NCBI GenBank assembly: GCA_031552185.1
Contig: JAVBMU010000046.1
Coordinates: 24,824 to 88,823, forward strand
DNA from: JAVBMU01 sp031552185
Lineage (GTDB): Bacteria; Actinomycetota; Actinomycetes; Actinomycetales; Cellulomonadaceae
Length of the DNA stretch: 64,000 nucleotides
Direction of reading: 5' to 3'
The position numbers were made by a program, and so were the translations under genes. Positions 1-8,760 of this stretch are shown here, in pieces. Numbering within the stretch: the first letter of the stretch is position 1; every line of letters begins with the position of its first letter. Below the pieces are notes generated by a model. The model did not search any database, was not told the DNA's origin, and worked only from the letters and a program-made list of their open reading frames with translations.

Positions 1-337
1 GCACAAGTGCAGACCCCAACAACCCACAACGAACCAGGCCATCGGCGCCCCCACCATCACGCCACCCCGAACCACCTATCCGCGCGCTCTTAGCTGCACT
101 CTGGCCGCCAAAGCGGTGTAACCATCGACGCGCGTGGGGCCGGCGCCCGCCGCCCCCACGAACTCATGACCGCACGAACTCATGACCGCGCGAGCGCATA
201 GGGAAGGGGCCGCGAGGTCTTTGACCTCGCGGCCCCTCCAGGGCGGCGGCTTGTCCCGGGGCCGCCGCCCGGGCGGGGTTGTGCAGACCCCGCCGAAGTG
301 GATCCGGACGACCGAAATCAGATCCGGGCGTTCACGA
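1..337. other. gene-less stretch at the left window edge
   Basis: No convincing coding region on either strand. It holds a 15-bp tandem duplication (CGAACTCATGACCGC, at about 159 and 174) and the strong hairpin annotated separately at 205-237. The rest shows no structure I can name. Confidence 0.5.
205..237 (-). terminator. perfect 15-bp hairpin downstream of narK
   Basis: A 15-bp arm starting AGGGGCCGCGAGG (205-219), a 3-nt loop and its exact complement (223-237). It lies about 100 nt beyond the stop of the minus-strand nitrate transporter. There is no clear T-tract, as is usual for actinobacterial terminators. It could equally end transcription entering from the left. Confidence 0.6.
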
Positions 338-1816
338 TCAGATTCGGCTGGCCGCGAGCGCCGACCCGCGGCGTCCGTAGACCCACCAGCACACGAATGC
401 CATCACCAGGTAGACCCCGATGAACACCCACATCGCCGGGACGTAGGAGCCGTAGTGGCTCTCCGAGAAGGCGAAGCCACGCGGGATGAGGAAGCCACCG
501 AAGGCGCCGATCGAGCCGCTGATGCCGAGGCAACCGGCCGCGGCCTTCACGGCCGAGGCGGTCAGGGCCGGGACCTTCGACTCGTCGCCCCTAGCCTTCG
601 CCCGGGCCCCTTCACGGAAGACGGCGGGGATCATGCGGTACGTCGCACCGTTGCCGACGCCGGTCGCCACGAAGAGGAGGAGGAACGAGAGGAAGAACGG
701 CCAGAACGACTTGTTCACCGCGATCGAGTAGATCGCGCCGAGAGCGCCGGCGATCATCACGAAGTAGGACACGATCGTAACGCGCGTCCCGCCGAGGTGG
801 TCGGAGATCCACCCACCGGCCGGGCGGGAGATCGAACCCACCAGAGCACCCATAAAGGCGAGCGCGATCGGGACACCGAGCACGGTCAGCGGAGTGGTGT
901 AGTCCGGGAAAGTGTTCTTGATCACGAGCGGGAAAGCCCATGAATAACCGATGAACGAACCGAAAGTTCCGATGTAGAGGAACGAGATGATCCAGGTGTG
1001 CTTGTTCTTCACCGCCTCCGCAAATGGCCTCATGTCGCTCTTGGCACTGCTCAGGTTGTCCATCCGCCACCAGGCGAGGATGGCCGCAGGAATGATGAGC
1101 ACAAGCCACATCCAGACGGACATGCTCACCTTGGCGGCGGTCAGCACGCCCGCGCCACCGATGCCGATCGCGACCGGGACTGCGAACTGGACCGCGGCGG
1201 TTCCGATGTTCCCGCCGGCCGCGTTGAACCCGAGCGCTCGGCCCTTCTCCTTCTCCGGGAAGAAGAAGGAGATGTTCGACATCGACGAAGCGAAGTTGCC
1301 GCCACCGAAACCGGCGAGGGCGGCGATCCACATCAGGGTGCTGAAGGACAGCTCCGGGTGGTGCACGGCCCACGCGAGCCCGACGGTCGGGAAGATCAGC
1401 AGCGAGGCGGACACGATGGTCCAGTTCCGGCCACCCAGCATCGGGACGGCGAGGGTGTACGGAATCCGCAGGGTCGCGCCGACCAGGCTGGGAATGGCGA
1501 TCAGCCAGAACTCCTGGTCCTTGGTCAGGTCGAAGCCCTGCACCCCGGCACCGAAGTTGATGTCGTTGAGCTTCGGCACCACGATCGTCCACAGCGCCCA
1601 GATCACGAAGCCGAGGAACTCGGCGAAGATCGAGAGGTAGAGGTTGCGGTGCGCGATCGACTTGCCCTTGGCCGCCCAGAACGCGGCGTCCTCAGGCCGC
1701 CAGTCGTCGATCCACCGGCCACCGATGCGGCGCGGGGCCTGCCCCTGACCCGGCCGTTCATCGACAAGTTGGGAGGAGGTGGCCGGGCTCTCTTCTCCAC
1801 TGTTTGACACGGGCAT
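338..1816 (-). CDS. narK: NarK-type nitrate/nitrite MFS transporter
   Basis: A 492-residue inner-membrane transporter of the nitrate/nitrite porter branch of the major facilitator superfamily, moving nitrate in and/or nitrite out. About 12 hydrophobic helices follow a roughly 50-residue soluble N-terminus. The family's glycine-rich nitrate signature is seen as AGFGGGNFASSMSNISFFFP followed by EKEKGRALGFNAAGGN, with a second glycine-rich block (ATGVGNGATYRM) in the C-terminal half. The ATG has an AAGGAG ribosome site 6 nt upstream. No nitrate reductase or nitrogen regulator lies nearby, so the direction of transport cannot be inferred from context. Monocistronic, with a strong hairpin downstream. 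Confidence 0.93.
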   Translation of the reverse strand: MPVSNSGEESPATSSQLVDERPGQGQAPRRIGGRWIDDWRPEDAAFWAAKGKSIAHRNLYLSIFAEFLGFVIWALWTIVVPKLNDINFGAGVQGFDLTKDQEFWLIAIPSLVGATLRIPYTLAVPMLGGRNWTIVSASLLIFPTVGLAWAVHHPELSFSTLMWIAALAGFGGGNFASSMSNISFFFPEKEKGRALGFNAAGGNIGTAAVQFAVPVAIGIGGAGVLTAAKVSMSVWMWLVLIIPAAILAWWRMDNLSSAKSDMRPFAEAVKNKHTWIISFLYIGTFGSFIGYSWAFPLVIKNTFPDYTTPLTVLGVPIALAFMGALVGSISRPAGGWISDHLGGTRVTIVSYFVMIAGALGAIYSIAVNKSFWPFFLSFLLLFVATGVGNGATYRMIPAVFREGARAKARGDESKVPALTASAVKAAAGCLGISGSIGAFGGFLIPRGFAFSESHYGSYVPAMWVFIGVYLVMAFVCWWVYGRRGSALAASRI

Positions 1817-1989
1817 CTCTACTCCTTTGCAGGCCCCCGTCGGTACGTTGCCCGAACTGTCGCATCCCAGGTCCGAAAAAGGAAGATGTCCGAGCCAATG
1901 AGAGGACGGAAGTAGCCAAGATCACAGCAAAGGTCCCATGGCTTTTTTGCAGAAGAAATGCTACCCGCCGGCGATGGTTTTTCTCAAAA

Positions 1990-2835
1990 CTATGAGACCA
2001 TCATCACAAGCACAAGCACCATGATGGTGCCGGCGGAGACCAGCGCGGTCGCCAATCGTCCGCGCCGCCCCGCCAGGGTCCGGCCGAGGATCGATCCCCC
2101 GGCCGCGAGCAGGAGCTGCCAACTCGCGGACGCCGCAAAGGCGCCGAGCACGAACGCCGCGCCGGCGCCCGGACCGGAGTCCTGGACGCCGGCCCGGGCG
2201 CCCACCACGACGGTGCCGAAATACACCACAGTCGCCGGATTGACCGCCGTGATCGCCACCATTCGGGCGAAGGCGCCGGCCGCGGAAGGGACGCTCGGTC
2301 GCGACCCGCCGCCGCGCGCAGGGCGACCCGCAGCACCGGAGCCCGGCGAGGTCCGCGCGATGGCGCGCCACCCCGCCGCGGTCACCGACGCCACGGGCGA
2401 CCCGGTCGCGTCCGACCGCGCACCCGCCGCGCCGGCCGCATTGAGCACATCGACGGATGGCGCCGCCGGCCGCGCGGACGCGGACGACACCGCCCCTGCC
2501 GGAGCGAGCCGGGCCCGGGACGAAGGTCCCGGCGACGAGTGCCGATAGGTGCGGACGGCGTCGAACACCAGCTTTCCCGCGAGCCCCACGAGGACCACCG
2601 CCGCCGCCACCCGCAGGCCGCCCGCCACCGGCGCGATCAGGCCGGCCAACGCCACCCCGCCCACCGTCGCGACCAACGCGTACAAGCCGTCCGTCGTCGC
2701 CACGCCCATGGCCGCCGCGACCGCCACCAGGGGTCGCACCCTGGCACTGAGCGCGATCAGGTAGGTCGCCACCGCGCCGACGGGCATGGCGATCGCATAG
2801 CCGGCAAGAATCCCGGCCCGGAGGGCGGCAGTCAC
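1990..2835 (-). CDS. LysE-family transporter with an unusually long central linker
   Basis: A 281-residue membrane protein resembling the LysE/RhtB amino acid exporters: the N-terminus has AGYAIAMPVGAVATYL, close to the family's opening helix, and the second half has AVNPATVVYFG, matching the conserved NP-containing helix. The GTG at 2835 is chosen because GAGG lies about 9 nt upstream and the family signature begins at once; a longer frame exists but its N-terminus is Arg/Pro-rich. Between the third and fourth helices sits a roughly 80-residue Ser/Ala/Gly/Arg-rich insert, much longer than usual. Substrate unknown. It is probably separate from the E2 gene upstream (47-nt gap). Confidence 0.8.
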   Translation of the reverse strand: MTAALRAGILAGYAIAMPVGAVATYLIALSARVRPLVAVAAAMGVATTDGLYALVATVGGVALAGLIAPVAGGLRVAAAVVLVGLAGKLVFDAVRTYRHSSPGPSSRARLAPAGAVSSASARPAAPSVDVLNAAGAAGARSDATGSPVASVTAAGWRAIARTSPGSGAAGRPARGGGSRPSVPSAAGAFARMVAITAVNPATVVYFGTVVVGARAGVQDSGPGAGAAFVLGAFAASASWQLLLAAGGSILGRTLAGRRGRLATALVSAGTIMVLVLVMMVS

Positions 2836-2882
2836 GCCCGCGATCCTCGCAGGGGGCCGCGATGGTCGCCCGCGGGCGGCAC

Positions 2883-4373
2883 TCAGCCCCAGACGATGGC
2901 GCGGGCGGGGTCCTCCAGGACGCGAGCGACGTCGGCCAGGAACCGCGCGCCGAGTTCGCCGTCGACCAGACGGTGATCGAAGCTCAGCGCCAATTGGGTG
3001 ACCCAACGCTTGCGAATCTTGCCCTTGTGCACCCACGGCTGTTCCCGAATCGCACCGAAGGCGAGGATCGCCGCCTCGCCCGGGTTGAGGATCGGGGTGC
3101 CGGTGTCGATGCCGAAGACGCCGACGTTCGTGATCGTGATGGTGCCGTCCGCCATGGCCTGCGGGCTGGTGCGGCCGGCTCGGGCGGTCGTGGTCAGGTC
3201 CGCGATTTCGACGGCGAGCTCGGGCAACCGGGCGCGGTGCGCGTCCTTGATATTCGGCACCACCAGGCCCCGCGGCGTGGTCGCCGCGATCCCGAGATTG
3301 ACGTAGTGCTTGAAGACAATCTCCTGCGCGGGCTCGTCCCAGCTTGCGTTGATCTCCGGGTGCCGGTGCACCGCGATCAGCAGCGCCTTCGCCGCGATCA
3401 GCAGCGGCGTGACCCGGACGTCGGCGAACTCGCGATCCTCCCGCAGAGCGGCGACGAGCCGCATCGTGCGGGTGACGTCAACGGTCTGGAAGACCGTGAC
3501 GTGCGGGGCCGTGAAGGCGCTGGCGACCATCGCCTCGGCCGTCCGCTTGCGGACCGATCGCACCGGCACCCTGGTCCGCCGCCCGTCCGGGCTGACGACG
3601 CCGGAGGCGAGCCACGGCCGGTCGTCGTCGGGATAGGTGGCCAACCGCCGCGGCTCCACCTCGGCGGCCCGAGCCCGGACGTCCTCGCGGGTAATGATGC
3701 CGCCCGGACCGCTGCCGACCAGGCTGGCCAACTCGATCCCGAGGTCCCGGGCCAGTTTGCGCACCGGCGGCTTGGCGAGAACCGCGACGCCGGGCGGCGT
3801 CGGACCGTCCGACGACGCCGGGCGGGCCGGGACCCGGCCCACCGGTTCGGCGGGTGCGGGCGCGGCCGGGGCGGGCGGCGCGGCCGGGGCCGATGTCGCA
3901 GGCGGGGCCGATGTCGGGGCCGGGGTGGGCGCAACCGGGGCCGATGTCGCAGGCGCGGCGGTTCGGCGTCGGCGCCGAACCGCCGGCGCCGCGTGCTCTG
4001 CTGTGCCGTACCCGACGAGGACTGCGCCCGACCGTCCATCCTCGGCGCCACTGCCCTGGGCGCTACCTCCCTCGGCGCCACTGCCGGGAGAGCCCCCGCC
4101 GGAGCCGGCACCCGGCCCGGCGCCGGCGGGATCGGTGTCGACCACCACGATCGGGGTGCCGACGTCGACCGTCCGACCCTCCTCGACCAACACCTGCGCG
4201 ACGACGCCCGCAACCGGACAGGGCAACTCCACCAGGGACTTCGCCGTCTCAATCTCGACGATCACCTGGTTGACCCGGACCTCGTCGCCGACGGCGACGT
4301 GCCATTGCACGATCTCCGCCTCGGTGAGGCCCTCCCCGACGTCGGGAAGCTGGAACTGCTCGAACGTGGGCAC
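2883..4373 (-). CDS. bkdC: dihydrolipoamide acyltransferase, E2 of a 2-oxo-acid dehydrogenase (branched-chain type likely)
   Basis: A 496-residue E2 core protein. Residues about 5-78 form a lipoyl domain with the lipoylated Lys45 in EIETAKSLVE. A long Ala/Pro/Thr-rich hinge follows, then a peripheral subunit-binding domain (LAKPPVRKLARDLGIEL, about 235-275), a second linker, and the acyltransferase domain ending with the catalytic HRLVDG (His467, Asp471). The GTG at 4373 is preceded by GAGGAG 5 nt upstream; the ATG ten codons earlier lacks a good site. It takes acyl groups from E1 and passes them to CoA. Last gene of the E1 alpha-E1 beta-E2 operon, 124 nt after E1 beta. No E3 gene is adjacent. 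Branched-chain rather than pyruvate specificity is inferred from the separate alpha and beta E1 subunits. Confidence 0.92.
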   Translation of the reverse strand: MPTFEQFQLPDVGEGLTEAEIVQWHVAVGDEVRVNQVIVEIETAKSLVELPCPVAGVVAQVLVEEGRTVDVGTPIVVVDTDPAGAGPGAGSGGGSPGSGAEGGSAQGSGAEDGRSGAVLVGYGTAEHAAPAVRRRRRTAAPATSAPVAPTPAPTSAPPATSAPAAPPAPAAPAPAEPVGRVPARPASSDGPTPPGVAVLAKPPVRKLARDLGIELASLVGSGPGGIITREDVRARAAEVEPRRLATYPDDDRPWLASGVVSPDGRRTRVPVRSVRKRTAEAMVASAFTAPHVTVFQTVDVTRTMRLVAALREDREFADVRVTPLLIAAKALLIAVHRHPEINASWDEPAQEIVFKHYVNLGIAATTPRGLVVPNIKDAHRARLPELAVEIADLTTTARAGRTSPQAMADGTITITNVGVFGIDTGTPILNPGEAAILAFGAIREQPWVHKGKIRKRWVTQLALSFDHRLVDGELGARFLADVARVLEDPARAIVWG

Positions 4374-4403
4374 TGCATCTCCTCGACCCGTCGGACTCTT
4401 CAT

Positions 4404-4455
4404 CAGTGCGGCCGGCCCCCAACCGGCCACAGTGCGGCCGGCCCCCAACCGGCGG
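4404..4455. repeat. 26-bp tandem duplication with hairpin potential in the E1 beta-E2 gap
   Basis: Two 26-bp copies starting CAGTGCGGCCGG lie back to back. Each contains GGCCGG-loop-CCGGCC and so could fold into a small stem in the operon mRNA just before the E2 ribosome site. It may set the E1:E2 expression ratio; this is inference. Confidence 0.6.
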
Positions 4456-4497
4456 CCCCGGCCGCCGGCGGCGCGCGCCACCGGAACGCCGGCGCCG

Positions 4498-5478
4498 CTA
4501 GAACGCGAGCGCGCGGTCCACCGCGTCGAGCACCCGCTCGACGCCCGGCAGATACTCCCGCTCGACCTTGGCGACCGGATACGGCGTGTGGAACGCGCCC
4601 ACCCGGAGCACGGGCGCCTCCAGCGAGTGGAAGCACTCCTCGGTCACCCGCGCCGCGATCTCCGCGCCGGCGCCGAAGAACACCGGCGCCTCGTGGACGA
4701 CGACGAGGCGCCCGGTGCGGCGCACGCTACCGATCACCGCAGTCAGATCCAGCGGCGAGATCGACCGCAGGTCGACCACCTCGATCGAGGTGCCCTCCGC
4801 CTGCGCGGCCTCGGCCGCCTTCAGCGCCGTCGCGACGGTCGGGCCGTACGCGGCGATCGTCACGTCCGTGCCGGCCCTCGCCGGCCGGGCCTGGTCCAGA
4901 ATCAGCGGCCGGACGGGCTCGTCGAGCCGCACCTCCGCCTTATCCCAGTACCGGCCCTTGGGCTCGAAGAAGAGCACCGGGTCCGGCGAGGCGATGGCGG
5001 CCCGGATCATGTCGTAGGCGTCCTGCGGGTTCGACGGCGTCACCACCCGGAGCCCGGCCGTGTGTGCGAAGAGCGCCTCCGGGGATTCGGAGTGGTGCTC
5101 GATGGCGCCGATCCCGCCGCCGTACGGGATCCGGATGACGACGGGCAGCTCGAGCAGGCCTTGCGAGCGGTACCGCATCTTCGCCAACTGGGTGGTGATC
5201 TGGTCGAACGCCGGAAAGACGAAACCGTCGAACTGGATCTCGCAGACGGGCCGGTACCCGCGCATCGCGAGGCCGATCGCGGTCCCGACGATGCCGGATT
5301 CGGCGAGCGGGGTGTCCATCACGCGGTCGCCGCCGAAGTCCTTGGCGAGCCGGTCGGTCACCCGGAAGACGCCGCCGAGGGTCCCGATGTCCTCGCCCAT
5401 GAGCAGGACCTTGGGGTCGGTCTCCAGGGCGGACCGCAGGCCGGCGTTCAGTGCCCCCGCGAGCGTGAGCGTGGTCAT
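4498..5478 (-). CDS. bkdB: 2-oxo-acid dehydrogenase E1 component, beta subunit
   Basis: A 326-residue transketolase-like beta subunit. Family blocks include VLLMGEDIGTLGGVFRVT, DTPLAESGIVGTAIGLAMRG and EIQFDGFVFPAFDQI in the pyrimidine-binding domain, RIPYGGGIGAIEHHSE over the active-site entrance, and a C-terminal transketolase domain (VEVVDLRSISPLD-like). Length is normal. The ATG at 5478 overlaps the stop of the alpha subunit in an ATGA junction, so the two are probably translationally coupled and made in equal amounts. Together they decarboxylate branched-chain 2-oxo acids with thiamine diphosphate in the cytoplasm. Confidence 0.94.
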   Translation of the reverse strand: MTTLTLAGALNAGLRSALETDPKVLLMGEDIGTLGGVFRVTDRLAKDFGGDRVMDTPLAESGIVGTAIGLAMRGYRPVCEIQFDGFVFPAFDQITTQLAKMRYRSQGLLELPVVIRIPYGGGIGAIEHHSESPEALFAHTAGLRVVTPSNPQDAYDMIRAAIASPDPVLFFEPKGRYWDKAEVRLDEPVRPLILDQARPARAGTDVTIAAYGPTVATALKAAEAAQAEGTSIEVVDLRSISPLDLTAVIGSVRRTGRLVVVHEAPVFFGAGAEIAARVTEECFHSLEAPVLRVGAFHTPYPVAKVEREYLPGVERVLDAVDRALAF

Positions 5479-6653
5479 CGCAGCGCCTCCTCGTAGTCCG
5501 TGAACCAGGCTTGGTCGGCGGCGGTGATGGCGTGGCCGCCCGCGTAGACGTGGTCGAACATCGACGCCGGGGCCGGGCCGGCCATCGCGCGCACGTCGCG
5601 GCGCAGCCGCTCGCCGAGCGCGTCCGCGTCCCGCTCGACGGCGGCCTCGAAGGCCTCGTCCGAATCTCCCGTCGATCGCAGCAGGGCGCGCAGTCGGTCG
5701 ATCGGGTCCCGCCGACGCCAGTACTCCTCCTGGGCCCGGGTGCGGTAGCGGGTCGGGTCGTCCGACGTCGTGTGCGCACCCATCCGGTAGGTCACGGCTT
5801 CGATAAAGGTCGGGCCGCCGCCGGACCTGGCCCGGTCGAGGGCCTCGGCCGTGGCGGCATACGACGCGAGCACATCGTTGCCGTCGATCCGCACGCTGGG
5901 GATGCCGAAACCCTCGCCGCGACGCACGAGCGGTACCCGGCTCTGCGTCGTCGGCGGCACCGAGATCGCCCACTGGTTGTTCTGGCAAAAAAACACCACC
6001 GGTGCGTTGTTCGCGGCGGCGAAGACCATCGCCTCGTTGACATCGCCCTGGGAACTCGCGCCGTCGCCGAAGTAGGTGACGACCGCCGCGTCTCGGGCCG
6101 GCTCGCCCGTGCCGACGACGCCGTCGCGCTGCATGCCCATCGCGTAGCCGACGGAATGCAGCGGGTGGCCGCCCACCACCAAGGTGTAGAGGTGGAAGTT
6201 GTGCGCGGCCGGGTCCCAGCCGCCGTGGTCGATGCCGCGGAACATCCGCAGGATCCGGACCAGGTCCAGGCCCCGAACGTGGGCCACCCCATGCTCCCGG
6301 TAGGACGGGAAGACGTAGTCGTCGGGGGCCAGCGCGCGGGCCGAGCCGATCTGCGCCCCCTCCTGGCCGGCGGCCGGGGCGAACAAGCCGAGTTCGCCCT
6401 GCCGCTGCAGCGCGGTCGCCTCATCGTCGAACCGGCGTACCAGCACCATGTCGCGGTACCACGCGCGCAGGTCCGCGGCGGTGAGGCCGGCGACTCGGGC
6501 GGCGTAGGGCGCGACGTCGGGCGTGTTCACCCGCAGGCCCGCGGGCGTGAGGAGCTGGACCATCGGCTCGTCCAGCGGCGAGCCGGGCACGTCAGGCAGG
6601 TCGGGGACGATTTGCCGCACGGACTCGCGCCCGGTGCCGTCGTCGTGATGCAC
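5475..6653 (-). CDS. bkdA: 2-oxo-acid dehydrogenase E1 component, alpha subunit
   Basis: A 392-residue alpha subunit. The thiamine diphosphate/Mg motif is clear: GDGASSQGDVNEAMVF followed by FFCQNNQWAISVP, with AAGQEGAQIGSA and FPSYREHG upstream, as in E1 alpha of branched-chain and pyruvate complexes. A frame remains open 34 codons further, but the GTG at 6653 has GAGGAG just upstream and the earlier stretch runs through the operator array at 6690-6731. First gene of the operon; its stop overlaps the beta-subunit start by four bases. Regulation by the protein that binds the upstream array is likely. Confidence 0.94.
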   Translation of the reverse strand: MHHDDGTGRESVRQIVPDLPDVPGSPLDEPMVQLLTPAGLRVNTPDVAPYAARVAGLTAADLRAWYRDMVLVRRFDDEATALQRQGELGLFAPAAGQEGAQIGSARALAPDDYVFPSYREHGVAHVRGLDLVRILRMFRGIDHGGWDPAAHNFHLYTLVVGGHPLHSVGYAMGMQRDGVVGTGEPARDAAVVTYFGDGASSQGDVNEAMVFAAANNAPVVFFCQNNQWAISVPPTTQSRVPLVRRGEGFGIPSVRIDGNDVLASYAATAEALDRARSGGGPTFIEAVTYRMGAHTTSDDPTRYRTRAQEEYWRRRDPIDRLRALLRSTGDSDEAFEAAVERDADALGERLRRDVRAMAGPAPASMFDHVYAGGHAITAADQAWFTDYEEALR

Positions 6654-6689
6654 GATCTCCTCCTCGCGGCCCGAGAGCCGTCGGCAACC

Positions 6690-6731
6690 TACGCTTGCGT
6701 AGCTTACGCCAGCGTAGGCTACGCGGCCGTA
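6690..6731. promoter_or_regulatory. three 12-bp inverted repeats at exact 15-bp spacing upstream of the E1 alpha gene
   Basis: TACGCTTGCGTA (6690-6701), TACGCCAGCGTA (6705-6716) and TACGCGGCCGTA (6720-6731) follow each other with 3-bp gaps. The first two are perfect TACGC-NN-GCGTA palindromes and the third has one mismatch. The array begins 37 bp upstream of the E1 alpha start and so probably overlaps its promoter or 5' leader. It looks like a cooperative operator. Lrp/AsnC-family control of branched-chain keto acid operons is known, but the regulator here is not identified. Confidence 0.75.
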
Positions 6732-7061
6732 GGTTCCGCGTCGGGGGCACGGCACAATTCGCGCGCACGGATTTGGAGGGTTGCGACAACAGGCCGCTCG
6801 GGTGGGATTCGCGGCGGCGGGGGTTCGGGGTCGGGGCGCGGGGCCCTATCTCGACGGCCGCCGACACCGAGCCACGCAACGAGACGAGCAAACCCACTCG
6901 TCCATTTCGGGCGGCACCGCGCGCACTCGTCTGCGGGCTTGCCGGCGGCAGGCATCTCGCGACGGTCCACGCCGCGGCAATTCGCCGGAATCACTCAATC
7001 TGGGTCTGGGCGCCCAACGGATCGCACGCGTCCGGCCGCGCCGGGACGGTGCGAACGCGGA
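6732..7061. other. gene-less stretch between the E1 alpha promoter region and the XRE gene
   Basis: No open frame here has a plausible start and actinobacterial codon pattern. The region must hold the promoter side of the dehydrogenase operon near its left end. Otherwise I see nothing. Confidence 0.5.
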
Positions 7062-7340
7062 TCAGACCGCCGCGGAGAGCCTCGGCACGTCGGCGGGCAA
7101 CAGGTCGACCAGGTCCACGCCCAACGCCTCGGCCAAGGCCATGACGATGCGCAGACTCGGGTTCGCCGGGGTCCCGGGCCGGGACTCACCCTTCTCGAGC
7201 TGTTGATAGTGATAGCGCGTGATTCCCGCCGCGTGGGCGAGCCGCTCCTGCGAAAGTCCCGCCTCGTGACGGCGGCGATTCAGCTCGAATCCGAGGTCAC
7301 GGACATAGGATTCCCAGCTCTGCACAGGGTCCGTCGCCAT
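7062..7340 (-). CDS. small XRE-family transcriptional regulator (first of two paralogues)
   Basis: A 92-residue protein that is almost entirely one Cro/CI-type helix-turn-helix. ELNRRRHEAGLSQERLAHAA leads into the recognition helix and ITRYHYQQLEKGESRPGTP, then SLRIVMALAEALGVDLVDLL. It closely matches the protein at 8761-9039, which lies on the other side of the aminotransferase gene. The ATG at 7340 gives an N-terminus matching that paralogue; a GTG at 7358 is also possible, and neither has a strong ribosome site. Target genes unknown; autoregulation or control of the neighbouring aminotransferase gene are the simplest guesses. Confidence 0.82.
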   Translation of the reverse strand: MATDPVQSWESYVRDLGFELNRRRHEAGLSQERLAHAAGITRYHYQQLEKGESRPGTPANPSLRIVMALAEALGVDLVDLLPADVPRLSAAV

Positions 7341-7516
7341 GACACGACATGCTGCCACGAGGTCATTGTCAGCAGCCCAACGTGCCTGGCTTCCGCAGCG
7401 TTTCGTGTGTACTATGCCCTACTTTGTCGCCGTAAGGACGGCGCAGTCGGAGCCCGAAGACTCGTGTCCAGGGCGCAACGGCTTGTGGCATTCGTGCATC
7501 ACCGCAAGCCGAACCG

Positions 7517-8590
7517 CTACCGCCAGCCCGCCGCCGCGCCGAGGAAGAGGTCGTTGGCCTCCCGCTCGCCGATCGAGACGCGGATCCCCTCGCCCGCGAA
7601 CGGGCGCGCCAGGACCCCCACCGTACGCAATTCCTCAGCCCGCGCCATCGTGTGCGGCCCGAGGTCGAGCCAGACAAAATTCGCCTCCGGCGGCGGCAGG
7701 GTCCAGCCCTGATCCTGCAGCGCCGCGACGACGCGGCCCCGCTCGGTGACGAGCCGATCGACCCGCTCGAGGACGGCGTCGCGCATCCGCAGCGACGCCA
7801 CGGCCGCCCGCTGCGCGACGTCGGACACGCCGAACGGCGTCGCCACCGCCCGGAACCCGGCCGCGAGGCGCGGCCGGGCGAGGGCGTACCCGACCCGGAG
7901 CCCGGCCAACCCGTGCGCCTTGGACAGGGTCCGCAGGACGACGACGTTCGCCCGGGCGGCGAGTGCCGCCATCGCGTCGGCCGCCTCGGGGTCGCGGACG
8001 AATTCGACGTACGCCTCGTCGAGCACGACCAGGACGTCCGAGGGCACCCGGCGGAGGAAGTCGGCGAGTTCCACGCCCCGGACGGCGGGGCCGGTCGGGT
8101 TATTCGGGGTGCAGACCAGCACCACCCTGGTGCGCTCGGTCACGGCGTCGGCCATCGCGGCCAGGTCCAGGCGGCCGGGGTCGCGCCCGGTGGACAGCGG
8201 AACCCGAACGCTCACCCCGCCTGCGATGGCGACGGCGATCGGGTAGAACTCGAAGGAGCGCCAGCCGAAGACGACCTCGTCGCCGGGCTCGACCACGGCC
8301 GCGAGGATGTGGCCGAGGACGGCATCCGAACCATTGCCAACCACGAGGTGGTCCGGGCTCAGCCCGTGCAGGTCGGCGAGTGCGGCGACGAGCTCGGTCG
8401 CCTGCAGGTCCGGGTAACGGTTGACATCCGCGGCAGCATCGGCGATCGCCGCGAGCACCCCCGGCAGGGGCGGAAACGGGTTCTCATTGGAGGAGAGTTT
8501 GAAGACCGCCCCGCCCGACGTTCCCCGCTCGCCCGGAACGTACGTCGGAAGGGCAGCGACGGCGGACCGGAGCGGAACACGTGCAGCCAT
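7517..8590 (-). CDS. hisC: histidinol-phosphate / aromatic amino acid aminotransferase (HisC/Pat type)
   Basis: A 357-residue fold-type I PLP aminotransferase. Visible are KLSSNENPFPPLPGV near the N-terminus, VVGNGSDAVLGHIL, VCTPNNPTGPAVRG, VVLDEAYVEFV, and the PLP lysine in RTLSKAHGLAGLRVGYALAR, ending with the Arg-containing IRVSIGE. The ATG at 8590 starts the protein as in relatives. No other his gene is near, so it may be the second HisC-like copy (Pat) common in Actinobacteria, transaminating phenylpyruvate. Sequence alone does not separate the two. It lies between two XRE paralogues on the same strand. Confidence 0.9.
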   Translation of the reverse strand: MAARVPLRSAVAALPTYVPGERGTSGGAVFKLSSNENPFPPLPGVLAAIADAAADVNRYPDLQATELVAALADLHGLSPDHLVVGNGSDAVLGHILAAVVEPGDEVVFGWRSFEFYPIAVAIAGGVSVRVPLSTGRDPGRLDLAAMADAVTERTRVVLVCTPNNPTGPAVRGVELADFLRRVPSDVLVVLDEAYVEFVRDPEAADAMAALAARANVVVLRTLSKAHGLAGLRVGYALARPRLAAGFRAVATPFGVSDVAQRAAVASLRMRDAVLERVDRLVTERGRVVAALQDQGWTLPPPEANFVWLDLGPHTMARAEELRTVGVLARPFAGEGIRVSIGEREANDLFLGAAAGWR

Positions 8591-8760
8591 GGCCCCAGCA
8601 TGCCATCCGCCGCCCCACGCCCGGCCGAGTCGGACCGCTGTGCGGAAAAGTCCGGCGCGCGCACCATCCCCCGAGGTCATGGTGCTAACGCCCGGTCTCC
8701 GGCCGATCGGCCGGTGGCCGCGACCGCGAGCCCCGGACGCGACCGCCGGCCCGGGCGCGG

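Noticed and set aside
2862..5496. Long plus-strand open frames of 619 and 758 codons over the dehydrogenase operon
   Set aside because: Shadow frames of the minus-strand E2 and E1 beta genes. They are Arg/Pro/Asp-rich, lack any domain, and are produced by third-position GC bias.
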